From NCBI GenBank assembly GCA_018466975.1, contig CM031554.1, positions 1,240,001 through 1,304,000 on the forward strand: a stretch of DNA of 64,000 bases, in the 5' to 3' direction. This document shows, piece by piece, positions 53,390 to 64,000 of this stretch. A program made the position numbers and the translations under genes. The stretch is from Sparassis latifolia (lineage: Eukaryota; Basidiomycota; Agaricomycetes; Polyporales; Sparassidaceae). Every line of letters begins with the position of its first letter. The stretch's first letter is position 1. The notes beneath the pieces are model-generated. The model did not search any database. It saw only the letters and a program-made list of their open reading frames with translations, and was not told the origin of the DNA.

Positions 53390-56300
53390 TCTTCTCCCTG
53401 GGACCCGAGGACGCTCAGGCCTCCTCGCTGGCCAGTCGCCCGATGACAGTCCCGGTGAGATCGGTGGCGAAGCTCTCTCTTCTCATCCCTCTCAAAATGA
53501 GGCACAACCCTCCACCCCTACCATACCCTCTAACACAAGCCATAGTCTACGACCAGATAGACTGCAGAATCACCAGCCTGCATCGCACCCCAACAGACAT
53601 GCCTCACAATGCAAAAATATCGCATGCAACACCAGAGCAACCCTCCGCATCACTTCCCTGAATATGTGTGGTCATGGCAGAACTAACGTCTTCCAACGAA
53701 ACAGTAAGTGGGCAATCATACACCAACTCGTTAAAGAAAAACGCATCGGCGTTCTAGCGTTACAAGAAACACACCTAGATCAATTACACCTTGACCAACT
53801 CCATCAGATTTATGGACGTCGCCTCCAAGTCCACCACTCCGCCGCTCCTAACTCCACAGGAGCACAAGGCATTGCACTTGTCCTGAATCGTGAACAAACA
53901 AATGTTGCTGACGTCCACACGATAGACATTGTACCTGGTCGAGCAATGCTCATGACCCTTGCTTGGCATGCCAATCTGAAACTGAACATACTAGCCATTT
54001 ATGCACCAAACGATACTCAGGCAAACCAACAGTTCTGGTCTGACCTCAACACGACATGGGACACACATGACTTTCAGACACCCGACATCCTCCTTGGCGA
54101 TTTTAACATTGTCGAAGATAGTCTTGATCGCCTACCACGACACACGGATCCATCCCCAGTGGTACTAGAACTACATGACCTTAAAGACCGCTTCCAACTC
54201 TACGACGGGTGGCGTCAACTTCACCCAACGTCCCGTGCATTCTTCTTCCTCCAACAAGGAACAGGGAGTCAATCCCGAATTGACTGTATATACATGTCAG
54301 AAAGACTGAACAAAACAGCAACAGACTGGCGAATAGAAGACTCAGCGGTCCCTACCGATCACTCCCTTATCTCCGTCTGCATCACAGACCGCCACACCCC
54401 CTTTATAGGAAAGGGACGATGGACGCTACCCCTATCTATCCTAAGCAACGAAAAATTCCTCAAAGACATAGACGAACTTGGCTGCCGCCTGCAACATAAC
54501 ATTGCAAACTGCGTCTGGACACAGTCCAGGAATCCACAAACACTATTTAAGACCTTCAAAAACAAATTACTAACCAAAGCACGCAAATATGCCCGGACCA
54601 ACATCTCAAAATCAAAATCATTGATTGACCGTCTCCGCACACAATTAACAATTCTCCTAAATAACCCGAACATTGACAACGATGCCCAACTTCGCCTCTC
54701 CACAGCACTCCTACGACAACGTATTGCAGACCTAGAATCAGAACGTAACCAACAAATACGCTCTACCACCTCCACTAGGTATGCCCTTGAAGCAGAAATC
54801 CCAGGAGCTTACTGGTCACAGGTAAATCGGGACAAACGTCCCAGAGACATTATTCACTCATTACGAATCCCCAACTCAGAACCCCCTGAATATGTCTTTC
54901 GCTCCAATCAGATGTCTGAACTCGCACGTAACTACCACGATGACATACAAACTGACCTATCCCCCCCGAACCCGGAAGATCGTGAACGCACAACTCAAGC
55001 ATCTCTCCACTCCCTTCCAACCCCCTCCCACCCTGCGCTCCTCCAGCGCCTCGAACAACTCACATCCAAAGACTTAGTTCTACGAGCCCTCCTAGCCACC
55101 GAGAATGGCAAAGCAGCCGGCATGAACAGAATCCCGTACGAGCTATGGAAGATCCTCCACTTCCACCACCAAAAATCCCTCCAAGAAGGCTCCTCGTCCT
55201 TCAATGTTATCCTTACTCTAACCCAAGTCTTCAATGACATCGAACTCTTCGGTATGGATGCATCATCTGACTTTGCAGCAGGCTGGTTATGCCCCATCTT
55301 TAAGAAAAACGATAAACGTGAGATTTCTAATTACCGCCCAATTACACTACTTAACACGGACTATAAAATCTTCACTAAAGCCTTAACATTGCGCCTATCA
55401 GAAGTAGCCCCCTCACTAATCCATCCTAACCAAGCCGGCTTCATACCTGGCCGTAATATCTTTGATCAAGTACGTCTATCACGTCTAATGGTGGACTACG
55501 CTGAAGCTGTTGAGGAAAATGGCACCATCATTGCCCTCGATCAAGAAAAAGCATATGACAGAGTAGATCATAACTACCTCTGGCAAACCCTAGATGCATT
55601 CCACATTCCACAGCAATTTATTCAGACAGTACGCTCCCTGTACCAATACGCAGACACAGTAGTAATCATTAACGGGGAGATTAGCTCACCCTTCCGAGTC
55701 TTCTGAGGTGTATGACAAGGTGACCCCCTCTCATGCCTACTTTTTGACCTGGCAATAGAACCACTTGCATGTCTTCTCTGGGCCTCACCCCTCCGAGGTT
55801 TCAATATCCCGGGAGCGACTGACTGCATCATTACAACTCTCTTCGCGGACGATACGACTATCTATCTGTCCGAAATGGATGACTACTCAACACTACAGTC
55901 CATTCTATCAACATGGTGCACAGCATCCTCTGCTCGATTCAACACCAGTAAGACCGAAATCATCCCAATCGGCTCACCAGAATATCGTGAGCAACTAATA
56001 GACTCCCGCGCATTATCTCCCCTAAGCCTTCAGTTCCCATCCTCAGCACGCATTGCACAGGATGGAGACTCCGTCAGGATCCTCGGTGCCTGGATAGGAA
56101 ATGAAATTGACCAGGAAGCCCCATGGACGGTTGTCCTGAACAAGATACGTGCTTCCCTTGACCGATGGAAGAAGGGACACCCATTCCTATGAGGTAAATG
56201 CCTCATTATCCAAATGATTGTAGGGGGAATGACACAATACCTTACCACAGTACAAGGCATGCCAACACACATCGAAAAAATACTTACCACTATCATTCAC

Positions 56301-58864
56301 CGGTTTATATGGGATAACAGCCGCATACCCCCAATTAAACTCGATACACTACACCTCCCCCGAACACAGGGAGGACTTGGCCTCCTTGATCTCCATAGCA
56401 GGAATAACGCTATTGACCTACAATGGTTAAGACCATTCCTCGATCTCACCCCATCACGCCCAACCTGGGCATATGTCGCTGACCTCCTTATCAGTGACAA
56501 CATAACCAAATCGTCAGGCCGGATCGACAAGATGGCCCAAAAGAATATTGTCCTCCAATCCTGGTGCACAGGCCTCCATTCCACCTCACACCTCCCCCCA
56601 GATATCCTACGTATGCTTCGCGCAGGAGAGTCTTTCGGACTAAATTTTGAAGCCATTAACACAGGATGCATAACTCCTTTTTTCCCGAGGAAATAACTTG
56701 GAAAAATGCGTGGAAATCAACAAAGTTATACTGCGGGAAAAACATGAGGAAAAAATGTGTAAAAGAACAAAGCATTTCCGCAGTTTTTCCACTGGAAATA
56801 AGTTGGTCGCCAAATATGGTAGTTTTGTCCGGGTTTTGGCATGTCCTGGCATGTTCAGTTGCCTGATATGGTAGGCAACTTATTTCCAAGGGAAAAACCG
56901 TGAGAATGTTGTGTTCTTTTCTCACTTTTTTCTCGAGGTTTTTCCTCTGAAAATATATCATTGATTTCCATGCTTTTTGCCAGGTTATTTCCAATGGATA
57001 AAAGTGGTGATGCTTCCTGTGTAAACTCTCTCCCACTCTAAAAAAGAAACTCCCCTTCTGGCACCACCTCAGAGCCAAACCGGCACTACACCACCTAAAC
57101 AACTCCCGCTCTGCACAATGCCTCCGCCAAAACCATGAGGTACTCTCTGTAGGCGACATGATGTGCCTCACGAAGCGCACTCATCACCCAGCTTTAAACC
57201 CACCACACCGACCACACCGGAACTGCAAATGCAAATACTGCTCCCGGGACTGCACGTGTGGCTGCCAGAACCCCCACAAATGTACTCAGGCAGCCTCCCA
57301 TGCACTAACACTCCTGGAGCCTAAGTGGGACCCACTCGTAACCCCACCCCTTGACGACCTTACACTCACTAGAAACAGAAAACACAAAAACCGCATGGCA
57401 GGCCAGAATAATGATTCCTTCAACCCCTCGGTGACCACTGCCGGAGACCTGGCAAATGGTTTCCGCATTTTCACTGATGCAACTGCACGAACTACACTCC
57501 CAGCCCATCGACTTGGGCGTGGCCTCCCCCAGGAAGCCACGATGGCCTACACCGACAGCTCCTGCCTGAACAATGGTGAGGCAAATGCCCAAGCCGGAAG
57601 TGGCATCTGGTTCGGACCGGATGACCCAAGAAATAAAGCCCTGCGACTCCCACCCCACCTCTGCTCAAACCAGGCCAGCGAAATCGCAGCCATTCTCACC
57701 GCCACACAAACCACACCCAAAGCGGCACCTCTCCACATAATCAGTGACTCACGCTATGCCATCGATGGCCTAACGAAACACCTACCAAGATGGGAAGACC
57801 GCGGTTGGATAGGAATCGAAAACTCACTCCTTTTCCGCGCCACCGCTGCCCAACCCCATCTCCGCGCAGCCGTAACCACATTCAAATGGACCAAAGGTCA
57901 CGCCGGAGACACAGGAAACCAAGGCGCTGATGACCTCGCTGGACAGGGTGCCTGTAAGCCCCAACCAGATGTCATCGATGTCTCTATCCCTCCACAATTC
58001 AACCTCACTGGCGCCAAGATCAGCTCCCTCACTCAGAAATTAGCCTACCTCGGTGTCAGAGAACGTGTACCAACTCTATCTCGCTCAGCGACCACCCGTA
58101 ACATCAAAAACACCCAAGACTCCATCCTGCAGCTCTCAGAACGTCTCCCTACCGAACAAACCATCTGGTCCTCCCTCCGATCCAAAGACTTCTCAAAACC
58201 GATCTCCGACTTCCTATGGAAGTGCATGCATAACGCCCTCCGCTGCGGGAATTTCTGGAACAACATCCCCGCCCTGTCGGAACGCTCTCGATGCTCTCAC
58301 TGCGAAACTGAAGACTCAATCGAACACATCCTTACACAATGCACCGCACCAGGACAAGCAATCATATGGAACCTTGTAGAACTTCTCTGGCACAAAAAAC
58401 ACAACTCCTGGCGACCACCCACTCTGGGATCTATACTCGGTTGCGCCTTGGTTATCCACTGCGATGGCCAAAAATGCCCGCGACGCGGTGCAAACCGCCT
58501 TTACCACATCCTCATCTCCGAATCTGCATACCTGATCTGGAAAATTAGATGTGAAAGAGTCATCCAACGCAACGACGACCCACACAAACTACACTCCGTA
58601 AAAGAAATCACCGCCAAATGGCACGACACCATTAATCGTCGCCTCCTCCTTGACCGATCAATGACCTGCCGACGTTTTGGCACCCGAGCTCTCAACGGCC
58701 TTACTGTACTCAGCACATGGAGTGGCACCCTCCGTGATGAATGCGCGCTCCCCAAAAATTGGTTGCATTGTCGAGAGGTTTTAGTGGGTATAGCACCAAT
58801 CGTCTTCACCCCGGTGTCTGACAAGCGGAGTGTGAGTCCCACACTGCCTATCTCGACTGGATAG
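53390..58864 (+). pseudogene. LINE ORF2: AP endonuclease, reverse transcriptase, RNase H; interrupted
   Basis: The endonuclease (53650-54420) has 'LNMCGHG', 'LALQETH', 'NILAIYAPND', 'ILLGDFNIV', 'QSRIDCIY' and 'PTDHSL'. The RT (55070-56000) has 'GKAAGMNRIPYELWK', 'NYRPITLLNTDYKIFTK', 'QAGFIPGRNIFDQV', 'DQEKAYDRVDH' and the catalytic 'FADDT'. A Cys-rich stretch ('CKCKYCSRDCTCGC') lies at 57210-57270. RNase H (57540-57950) has 'AYTDSS', 'QASEIAAI', 'SDSRYAI' and 'KWTKGHAGD'. A C-terminal CCHC motif follows ('CSHCETEDSIEHILTQC'). In-frame TGA codons at 55704, 55713 and 56190 and a foldback insertion at 56659-57022 disable it. The true start is upstream of 53664 and uncertain. Confidence 0.88.
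56659..57022. mobile_element. Foldback MITE inside LINE ORF2
   Basis: The two halves are imperfect inverted repeats of about 130 bp (ends ACACAGGATGCAT and ATGCTTCCTGTGT; inner parts GGAAATAAGTTG and CAACTTATTTCC). It is A/T-rich, non-coding and lies between the RT and RNase H of the LINE, so it is younger than the LINE copy. The exact ends and target duplication are uncertain by a few bases. Confidence 0.75.
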
Positions 58865-59004
58865 GCATGTGTAAGAGCATTTTCCCTCCTTGGAGGATCA
58901 ACGGGTGCAACCCCCGAACGCAGTGGGCTGCTAGAGCTGACCAATCGTCTGTCTGCTAGCGCGCCAAGTATACACTCCTCCAAAAAAAAAAAAAAAAATG
59001 TAAA

Positions 59005-59288
59005 GGATCCATATGCAGACCATTTAGTTAGGTCCTAGAGTGTCTGTCACTATCCCCATACTAATATCGCTCGCAACACACGCAAAAAGGTGGTGAGATG
59101 CAAAGGAGTCAGCTCTCATGGGAGAACAGCATGCTATACGCGGAGTCAGAGTACCGTGGATCAGGAGGAGATCATAAGAGCATCAAAGCCATGAAGACGT
59201 GCCTGTACCGTAAATAACCCGACACTGACTCTAGTGCAATAGGTGCAATAACGCCCTCTGCTCGGCTACGGACAACATCTATTTATTA
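59005..59288. other. 284-bp spacer between two LINEs
   Basis: No gene, RNA or repeat recognised. It lies between the right target duplication of the first LINE and the ribozyme of the second. Confidence 0.4.
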
Positions 59289-59382
59289 CCCCTGGCGGTC
59301 TCCACCACAAGACCTGCCTGCGCCGACCTCTACGTGGTCCAGGGGACTAGTACCTCCGCCGGAGGAAAGCAAACGGGCGCAG
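59289..59382 (+). ncRNA. HDV-like self-cleaving ribozyme at the second LINE 5' end
   Basis: P1 is CCCCTGG (59289-59295) with CCAGGGG (59339-59345). P2 is CTGCGCC (59318-59324) with GGCGCAG (59376-59382). P3 is ACC/GGT around loop TCTACGT. P1.1 is CTA (59330-59332) with TAG (59348-59350). P4 is CCTCC/GGAGG (59353-59357, 59361-59365). J4/2 is AAAGCAAAC with candidate catalytic C at 59370. P4 differs from the first LINE (CCTT/AAGG) but stays paired, a compensatory change. P2 is fully paired here. Confidence 0.85.
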
Positions 59383-60099
59383 AAGAAGAAAAAAACAAGT
59401 AATCCAGGACAAACTGAGGATACCCGGACGGTATCCAACAACAGAATATACTACGACTCCTCGTAACCCCCGAAAGCTGAGTACCAGTCCCCCTCCACAC
59501 CTAACTATTACTCCCCCTGGCTTCATAACCCCCAAGTTGCCCATCGCAACAATGCTCACACCCGAGCTGCGGTCATCACACCGCTGGCCACACCAGGCCC
59601 TCCACACCAGGAGATGCGTATCACACGCTTGACTAGACACAATATCTTAGTCTCACCAGATAAATACCACGTAAATACAAAACACTCACAATGCATACAT
59701 ATACACCCCCGACGACATGCCCAACACCGACGAAGGCCGCGTCATCGTCTCAGAAGACCCCACCAACAACCAGCGCCAAAATACCAAATGAGGCAACTTG
59801 CTAATATAAGCATGACCACGAGGCTCCGCAACGGCCTACAAGATAACCAATATAATCGCCAGAACACACAAAACACACAGTACAACAAAAACACCATATC
59901 CCATGTGACTGCCACATAATACTACACTCGAATGACATGTATCCCTCTGCCTGATCCCCACGAATATAGACAACACCCCATTTCCCTTCATGTCAAACTA
60001 AACCTGACGTCGGTAAAAATAATAAACGCCCACCATACCGATAAAAGAATGAACCCATCTGACCCCCAATTTCCCCCATATTAACCGCTCAACACCACA

Positions 60100-60635
60100 A
60101 TGAGTGATCACAACCACCAGCCCACTCCTTGGCTCCCACCATTCCACTTCTCTCCTCCCAAACCACTCCCAACACCAATACCCCCCCAGCCAACACACTA
60201 ATATCAATATCTGATAGATCACATATCCCTCTCTCCCATCCATCCGACGTGTCACCAGATGGATCCTTAGATGAAGAAATAACCTTCAGACTGCCCCTAC
60301 TTGAGACATTTTGTGATACCACCATGATATGGATCTTCAAACTGACCTGGAAGCCATCCCGCACACGCCCATGGCAGGTAGCATGCCCCACACGAATGCC
60401 CCTCATAATCGGCCACAAAATCAGGGTAGGAAGATATGGCAGACGCGTCATCTCCGCCATCCTCCGTATCGGTGACTGCCACATCATTTTCCGAGTACTC
60501 AAAACCACCCGAGGCGAATCCTTCTACATATCGACACGCCTAGCATGGGCAGACCCATCGTACTGTAAAGCCACACGTCTCCACCACACGTTTGAAGCGG
60601 AAGACTCAAATAGGATCGGCGGGACGCCCATATAG
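60100..60635 (+). pseudogene. LINE ORF0 (copy 2), one frameshift
   Basis: The ATG at 60100 opens a Pro-rich leader ('WLPPFHFSPPKPLPTP') that parallels copy 1. A 1-nt shift at or near the C7 run at about 60182 moves to the frame carrying the conserved core: 'LPLLETFCDTTMIWIF', 'PWQVACPTRMPLIIGHKIRV', 'AILRIGDCHIIFRVLKTTR', 'SFYISTRLAW'. The core has no stop until 60635. Function unknown, as for copy 1. Confidence 0.6.
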
Positions 60636-61399
60636 ACACGTGTAAGTCACATGCCATGCCAGATACCTAAACGCGGACCTAACTGGCGCTCCGTATAGAG
60701 TTACATAATGTATACTCAATGCTCGAAATACACCCGAATACATCCGATACAACTGCACGTGCACCCCCCACAACCATAGATCACCACTATACAACGCACC
60801 GGCACAGACAAGTAAACTGAACAATCTACAGAACGACACAGACCGACTAAACCCGCCGACTGCCCCGCATTGCTTGCGTCAACGGAATAAACTCTGACCA
60901 AGAGCCTATATGACAAGAGTCCGACATGACCCTTCAGCACACATCAACACGCAGCTGCAACCCTCCATGAGGCCCAACATGAGCACATCACACACCCTAA
61001 AACACCAAGGGCGGCATTGAAGACACCAAACAAGCCCGCCAAGTCAAACGACCCCAGCAAATCTACAACCCTCCACGCTGAACCTACAGATGCCGCGATA
61101 CAACGTACCACCCCCTAACAGGACCCAGAAGCCTCCTGGAGTAAATTCATGCCCAGTGACACCAAAAAAAAAACACATTGTAAACATACGCCACTCGTCG
61201 CTAACCCCATCAAGGCTAATTGACACCTATACAACTCCACTCCCGTAGACCCCAGTGGCCATCTGCGGCAAGGATGCATCTCCACTACAGTTTTTCGAAA
61301 CTCAGAAGAGCCGACAACGATAAAAAGACCCCCACCCCGAGTGTTCTCCCTATCATTACTACCACACTCGTTTACCCACTATTCTTGTCCCCTGCTACA

Positions 61400-63660
61400 A
61401 TGCCCTCTAACCCCAAGAAACCTCGCACCAACTCCAGGAAGCCCATGAAGAGGAACACCCGCTCGAGAACGGTGCAAGGTAGACACACACCCCGTACCAG
61501 TACCCTCCACCTCTAACACTTATGACTCTAGACACACAGCGGAACGCTCCCAAGCAGATCGTACCTGACAGCAATGTCCCGACCACAGCAGTCAATGCGA
61601 ACGCTGCAACTGCCTCGCCTATCGCGACTGTCGGAACCGATGAGCCTGTCGAAGCAGCCCCCGCAAACATCGCCCCCAGCATCGTCCCTGCCGGCATTAC
61701 TTCATTCAATGCCAGAGACACTCCTGTCGCAGTCCCGCACGCTCACAGCAGCAACACAGAGACCCAGACCACGGCCCCCTCTACCGCGGAGAAAAAAGGT
61801 ACAGTCCAGCCTTAAACCACCGCTGAACAGACTGCTAACGTACCTTCCATCGACAGAAGCACGCATCCTGTTGCTGCCGACGCCCCGCACAAGCACAACC
61901 GTGCCGACGCCCGGCTCACAGGGGACGATCACGCTGCGAACGACCCGCCCATCATTGCAACACATCGAACAGATCCTAAACGACCTCCCCGCCATGGAGA
62001 ACCCTCCGACAGAAGACGTGTCTGGACTCGCCACCAAAGACAAAGGAAAAGCGCGTGAAACCACGATGACCCCCATATCTGACTCGGACACGGAGTTTTG
62101 GAAAGATTTGGATGGTGATGCTCTCGCCAACGTAAGTCTCGAACCTTTACACTACCACACACCACCTCACCATCATCTACAGCTTGAGCTCACAGACGAC
62201 ACCGGCTCCCAAGTGGATAACAGCGCCCCCCTCGCTTCAATCGAAGAAGTGTCGTCCACTGCCTCGGAACAATCGGACAATGAGAACACATCCCGCAAAC
62301 ATGCCCACGAATCATCTGACAGTGAGGACGAAGCTGTTATGAACACTCCATCTGATGATCTGTTCTTCCCTCCCCCGCCCCCTCCTGTCTGTGTCAGTGT
62401 CTCCCTCCGACGCAACCAGGTGGAGCCCGACCACGTCGTCAGTGGCAACCCATCGACCTCAGCCCACACTCTCCAGGGCGGCACTCAAATCTCGCGCTTC
62501 CTCGCTCCAGGTTCATCTTGCACCACCGGCCTCCCATCTTTTACTAGACTGGGAAACCCGTCAACATCTGCCCACCCTGCGACTTCTCGGCTGGTGCAGA
62601 CAGAGACAAACTGCCACGCCGCTGAAGCACTCGCTCATTTGGACCAGATGGCATGCTTCACCCCTTTGGCACCGCGTCCTGGATCCTCTTCCATTGCTGC
62701 CCTCACACCGACTCCCCCTAGTGGCTTTCCGTGCGTCTATGCAGACTGCCCCCTATGGTTTCTAGAAGACATGTGTAGCAAACAGAGCTGCCAGTGGATG
62801 GCCCTACTCGACACCGCCCTGGCAATCATCCCGTATGGCTTCAGCACCAGCAACCTAGCGTTCCGACCCGCCATCATGGCGATAGTCCCCAGAATAGTCT
62901 CCCAGCACTTCGAGGTCAAGAACCCGCACCTCGTGCTGCCCCTGGCCGTCTCCGACATACGTTGCCCGAACCAGCCCCCCTTCGCCTACCTACTCTACAA
63001 CCTCTCACCGGAGACACGAGCTGTGCTCCTTCGCCAGTACTGCATCTCATCGAACGAGCTCACCTTTTTTGTCTATGACCTCACATGGCAAATCCCCAGG
63101 TATATCTGTACGTTGAACGGCTTCACCTCATCCGATCGCAGTGAACTACGCGATGTCATCATTGACCGACTCAGTGACAATGCGTCCGTACAGGTCCTCA
63201 TCGATATCTTCAGAGGCGCCACCTCCGCGGTTGCAGACGCCTTCACCATCATCAATTCGCTGAAGTCGTGGTCCTCGAACTTCATGGTCCTGGCGGATAC
63301 TCTGCCCCTGCAGTCAACCTATACATGGACGCACCGACCGACAACTTGGAACATTGGGTGACGTGGTGTAACTACGTGTACAGACAGCTCTTCCCGACTA
63401 ACCTCATAGGCTGCGGTCAAGGCCACACTGGCTGGCACTGCAGTGGGTGTCATGCATCTGACCACCCACGTGGTCTCTGCCCCTTCCCGCATCTTCCTGG
63501 ATGGCACAGCCCTGGCATCAATGACCCCGGCATGCCAGATAACAACGACGACAACACCCCAGACAACGGTGGTGCTAGCTCATTGGGCCCCCGCTCCAAT
63601 GGACCGCCCTCGCATGGTCGCCCCGCAGGTGGCCGAGGCCGGGGACGTGGCCATTTTTGA
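61400..63660 (+). CDS. LINE ORF1 (copy 2) with three introns, one apparent frameshift
   Basis: Exons 61400-61478, 61532-61798, 61857-62131 and 62183 onward; introns of 53, 58 and 51 bp have GT-AG ends and TCTAACA/GCTAACG branch-like motifs. The first two junctions each change reading frame in a way that keeps the ORF open. The protein starts basic ('PKKPRTNSRKPMKRNTRSR'), has a disordered middle and a conserved block ('NQPPFAYLLYNLSPETRAVL', 'ELTFFVYDLTWQIPRYICTL'), and ends with a CCHC knuckle ('CSGCHASDHPRGLC') and an Arg-Gly tail. A 1-nt shift near 63260 separates the block from the knuckle. Confidence 0.75.
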
Positions 63661-64000
63661 ATGTACTATCCATGTGTGTAGTCTCCTCTGATCGGACTAA
63701 AGTAGTACATATATCTCACCGTTCTGTCCTCGCCTGATGACCATACTTACTGTCGCCTGTCATTGCCGTTTGTCATCTCGCTGACCTGTACTTAGTACTG
63801 CGCATCTGCCTAGGAGTAGTACCTCTACACTACTTACTGGCTATACCCCGATACGCAATACACATATGTCGTCCTCGAACTCCTCCCCTCCTGGGTGCTC
63901 ATAAGAGATCCGTGAAACTCCAAAGCACACAGGCCCGATATATCTCCTGCAGGCCCAAATCTCCTGACTGCCCCAGCAGGACAGGAAAGCCGTGCAGGCC

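Larger units (their letters stand above)
48453..58998 (+). mobile_element. Full-length LINE retrotransposon, decayed (10.5 kb)
   Basis: The order is HDV-like ribozyme, ORF0, ORF1 with two introns, ORF2 (endonuclease, RT, RNase H, CCHC motif), short 3' region and A17 tail (58982-58998). The element is flanked by the 6-bp duplication TGTAAA (48447-48452 and 58999-59004), so both ends are defined. ORF1 has a frameshift near 51855 and a TAA stop near 51973; ORF2 has three TGA stops (55704, 55713, 56190) and a foldback element inserted at about 56659. It is therefore dead. AP endonuclease, RNase H and CCHC features point to the I/Tad side of LINE diversity; the clade is not settled. The coding strand is visibly poor in G. 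Confidence 0.9.
59289..64000 (+). mobile_element. Second LINE of the same family, cut by the window end
   Basis: It begins with the same ribozyme module as the first LINE, then has ORF0 (60100-60635) and ORF1 (61400-63660); ORF2 would lie beyond the window. Outside the ribozyme core the two LINEs are diverged at nucleotide level but homologous at protein level, so they are separate lineages rather than a recent duplication. Both run left to right. Confidence 0.85.

Overview
The window is genomic DNA of a basidiomycete fungus, most likely a mushroom-forming Agaricomycete. The evidence is protein-coding genes broken by 45-70 bp GT-AG introns, divergent HNH-nuclease and F-box families, a HET-domain gene, unnamed secreted protein families typical of Agaricomycetes, and a dense set of eukaryotic transposons. 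No rRNA, tRNA or CRISPR feature was found.

Layout. 1-8360 is a nest of repeats: a short non-autonomous LTR element (minus strand) carrying a 213-bp MITE in its only ORF and a 3.4-kb hAT transposon in its 5' LTR. 8361-14594 is a Ngaro-type tyrosine-recombinase retrotransposon (gag, RT-RNase H, recombinase) with A1 / B1-A2-B2 split direct repeats and a 405-bp MITE in B1. 14.9-34.5 kb is a host gene block: two divergent HNH-family genes, a membrane protein fused to a captured HNH exon, a HET-domain gene, farnesyltransferase beta (RAM1), an F-box pseudogene, two tandem F-box genes and TFIIIB subunit BRF1. 35.0-36.3 kb is a MULE-like foldback element with another small TIR element nested in it. 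36.8-47.9 kb holds two secreted proteins, a small six-exon gene for a probable Kex2-processed repeat peptide, a multi-pass membrane protein and an F-box protein. 48.45-64 kb is two large LINE retrotransposons in the same orientation, the second cut by the window end.

Main points of interest. (1) Both LINEs begin with a sequence that folds as an HDV-like self-cleaving ribozyme; in the first copy its predicted cleavage point coincides with the target-site duplication. (2) Both LINEs carry spliceosomal introns in ORF1, two at homologous positions and the same phases, which is odd for an element copied through RNA. (3) Both carry a homologous extra ORF (here ORF0) upstream of ORF1. (4) The six-exon gene at 41.3-42.0 kb encodes a signal peptide and two Lys-Arg-preceded copies of a C-x8-C peptide on separate exons, the architecture of a secreted peptide or RiPP precursor. 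Exon structures were read by eye from splice signals and frame continuity; none has been tested against transcripts.
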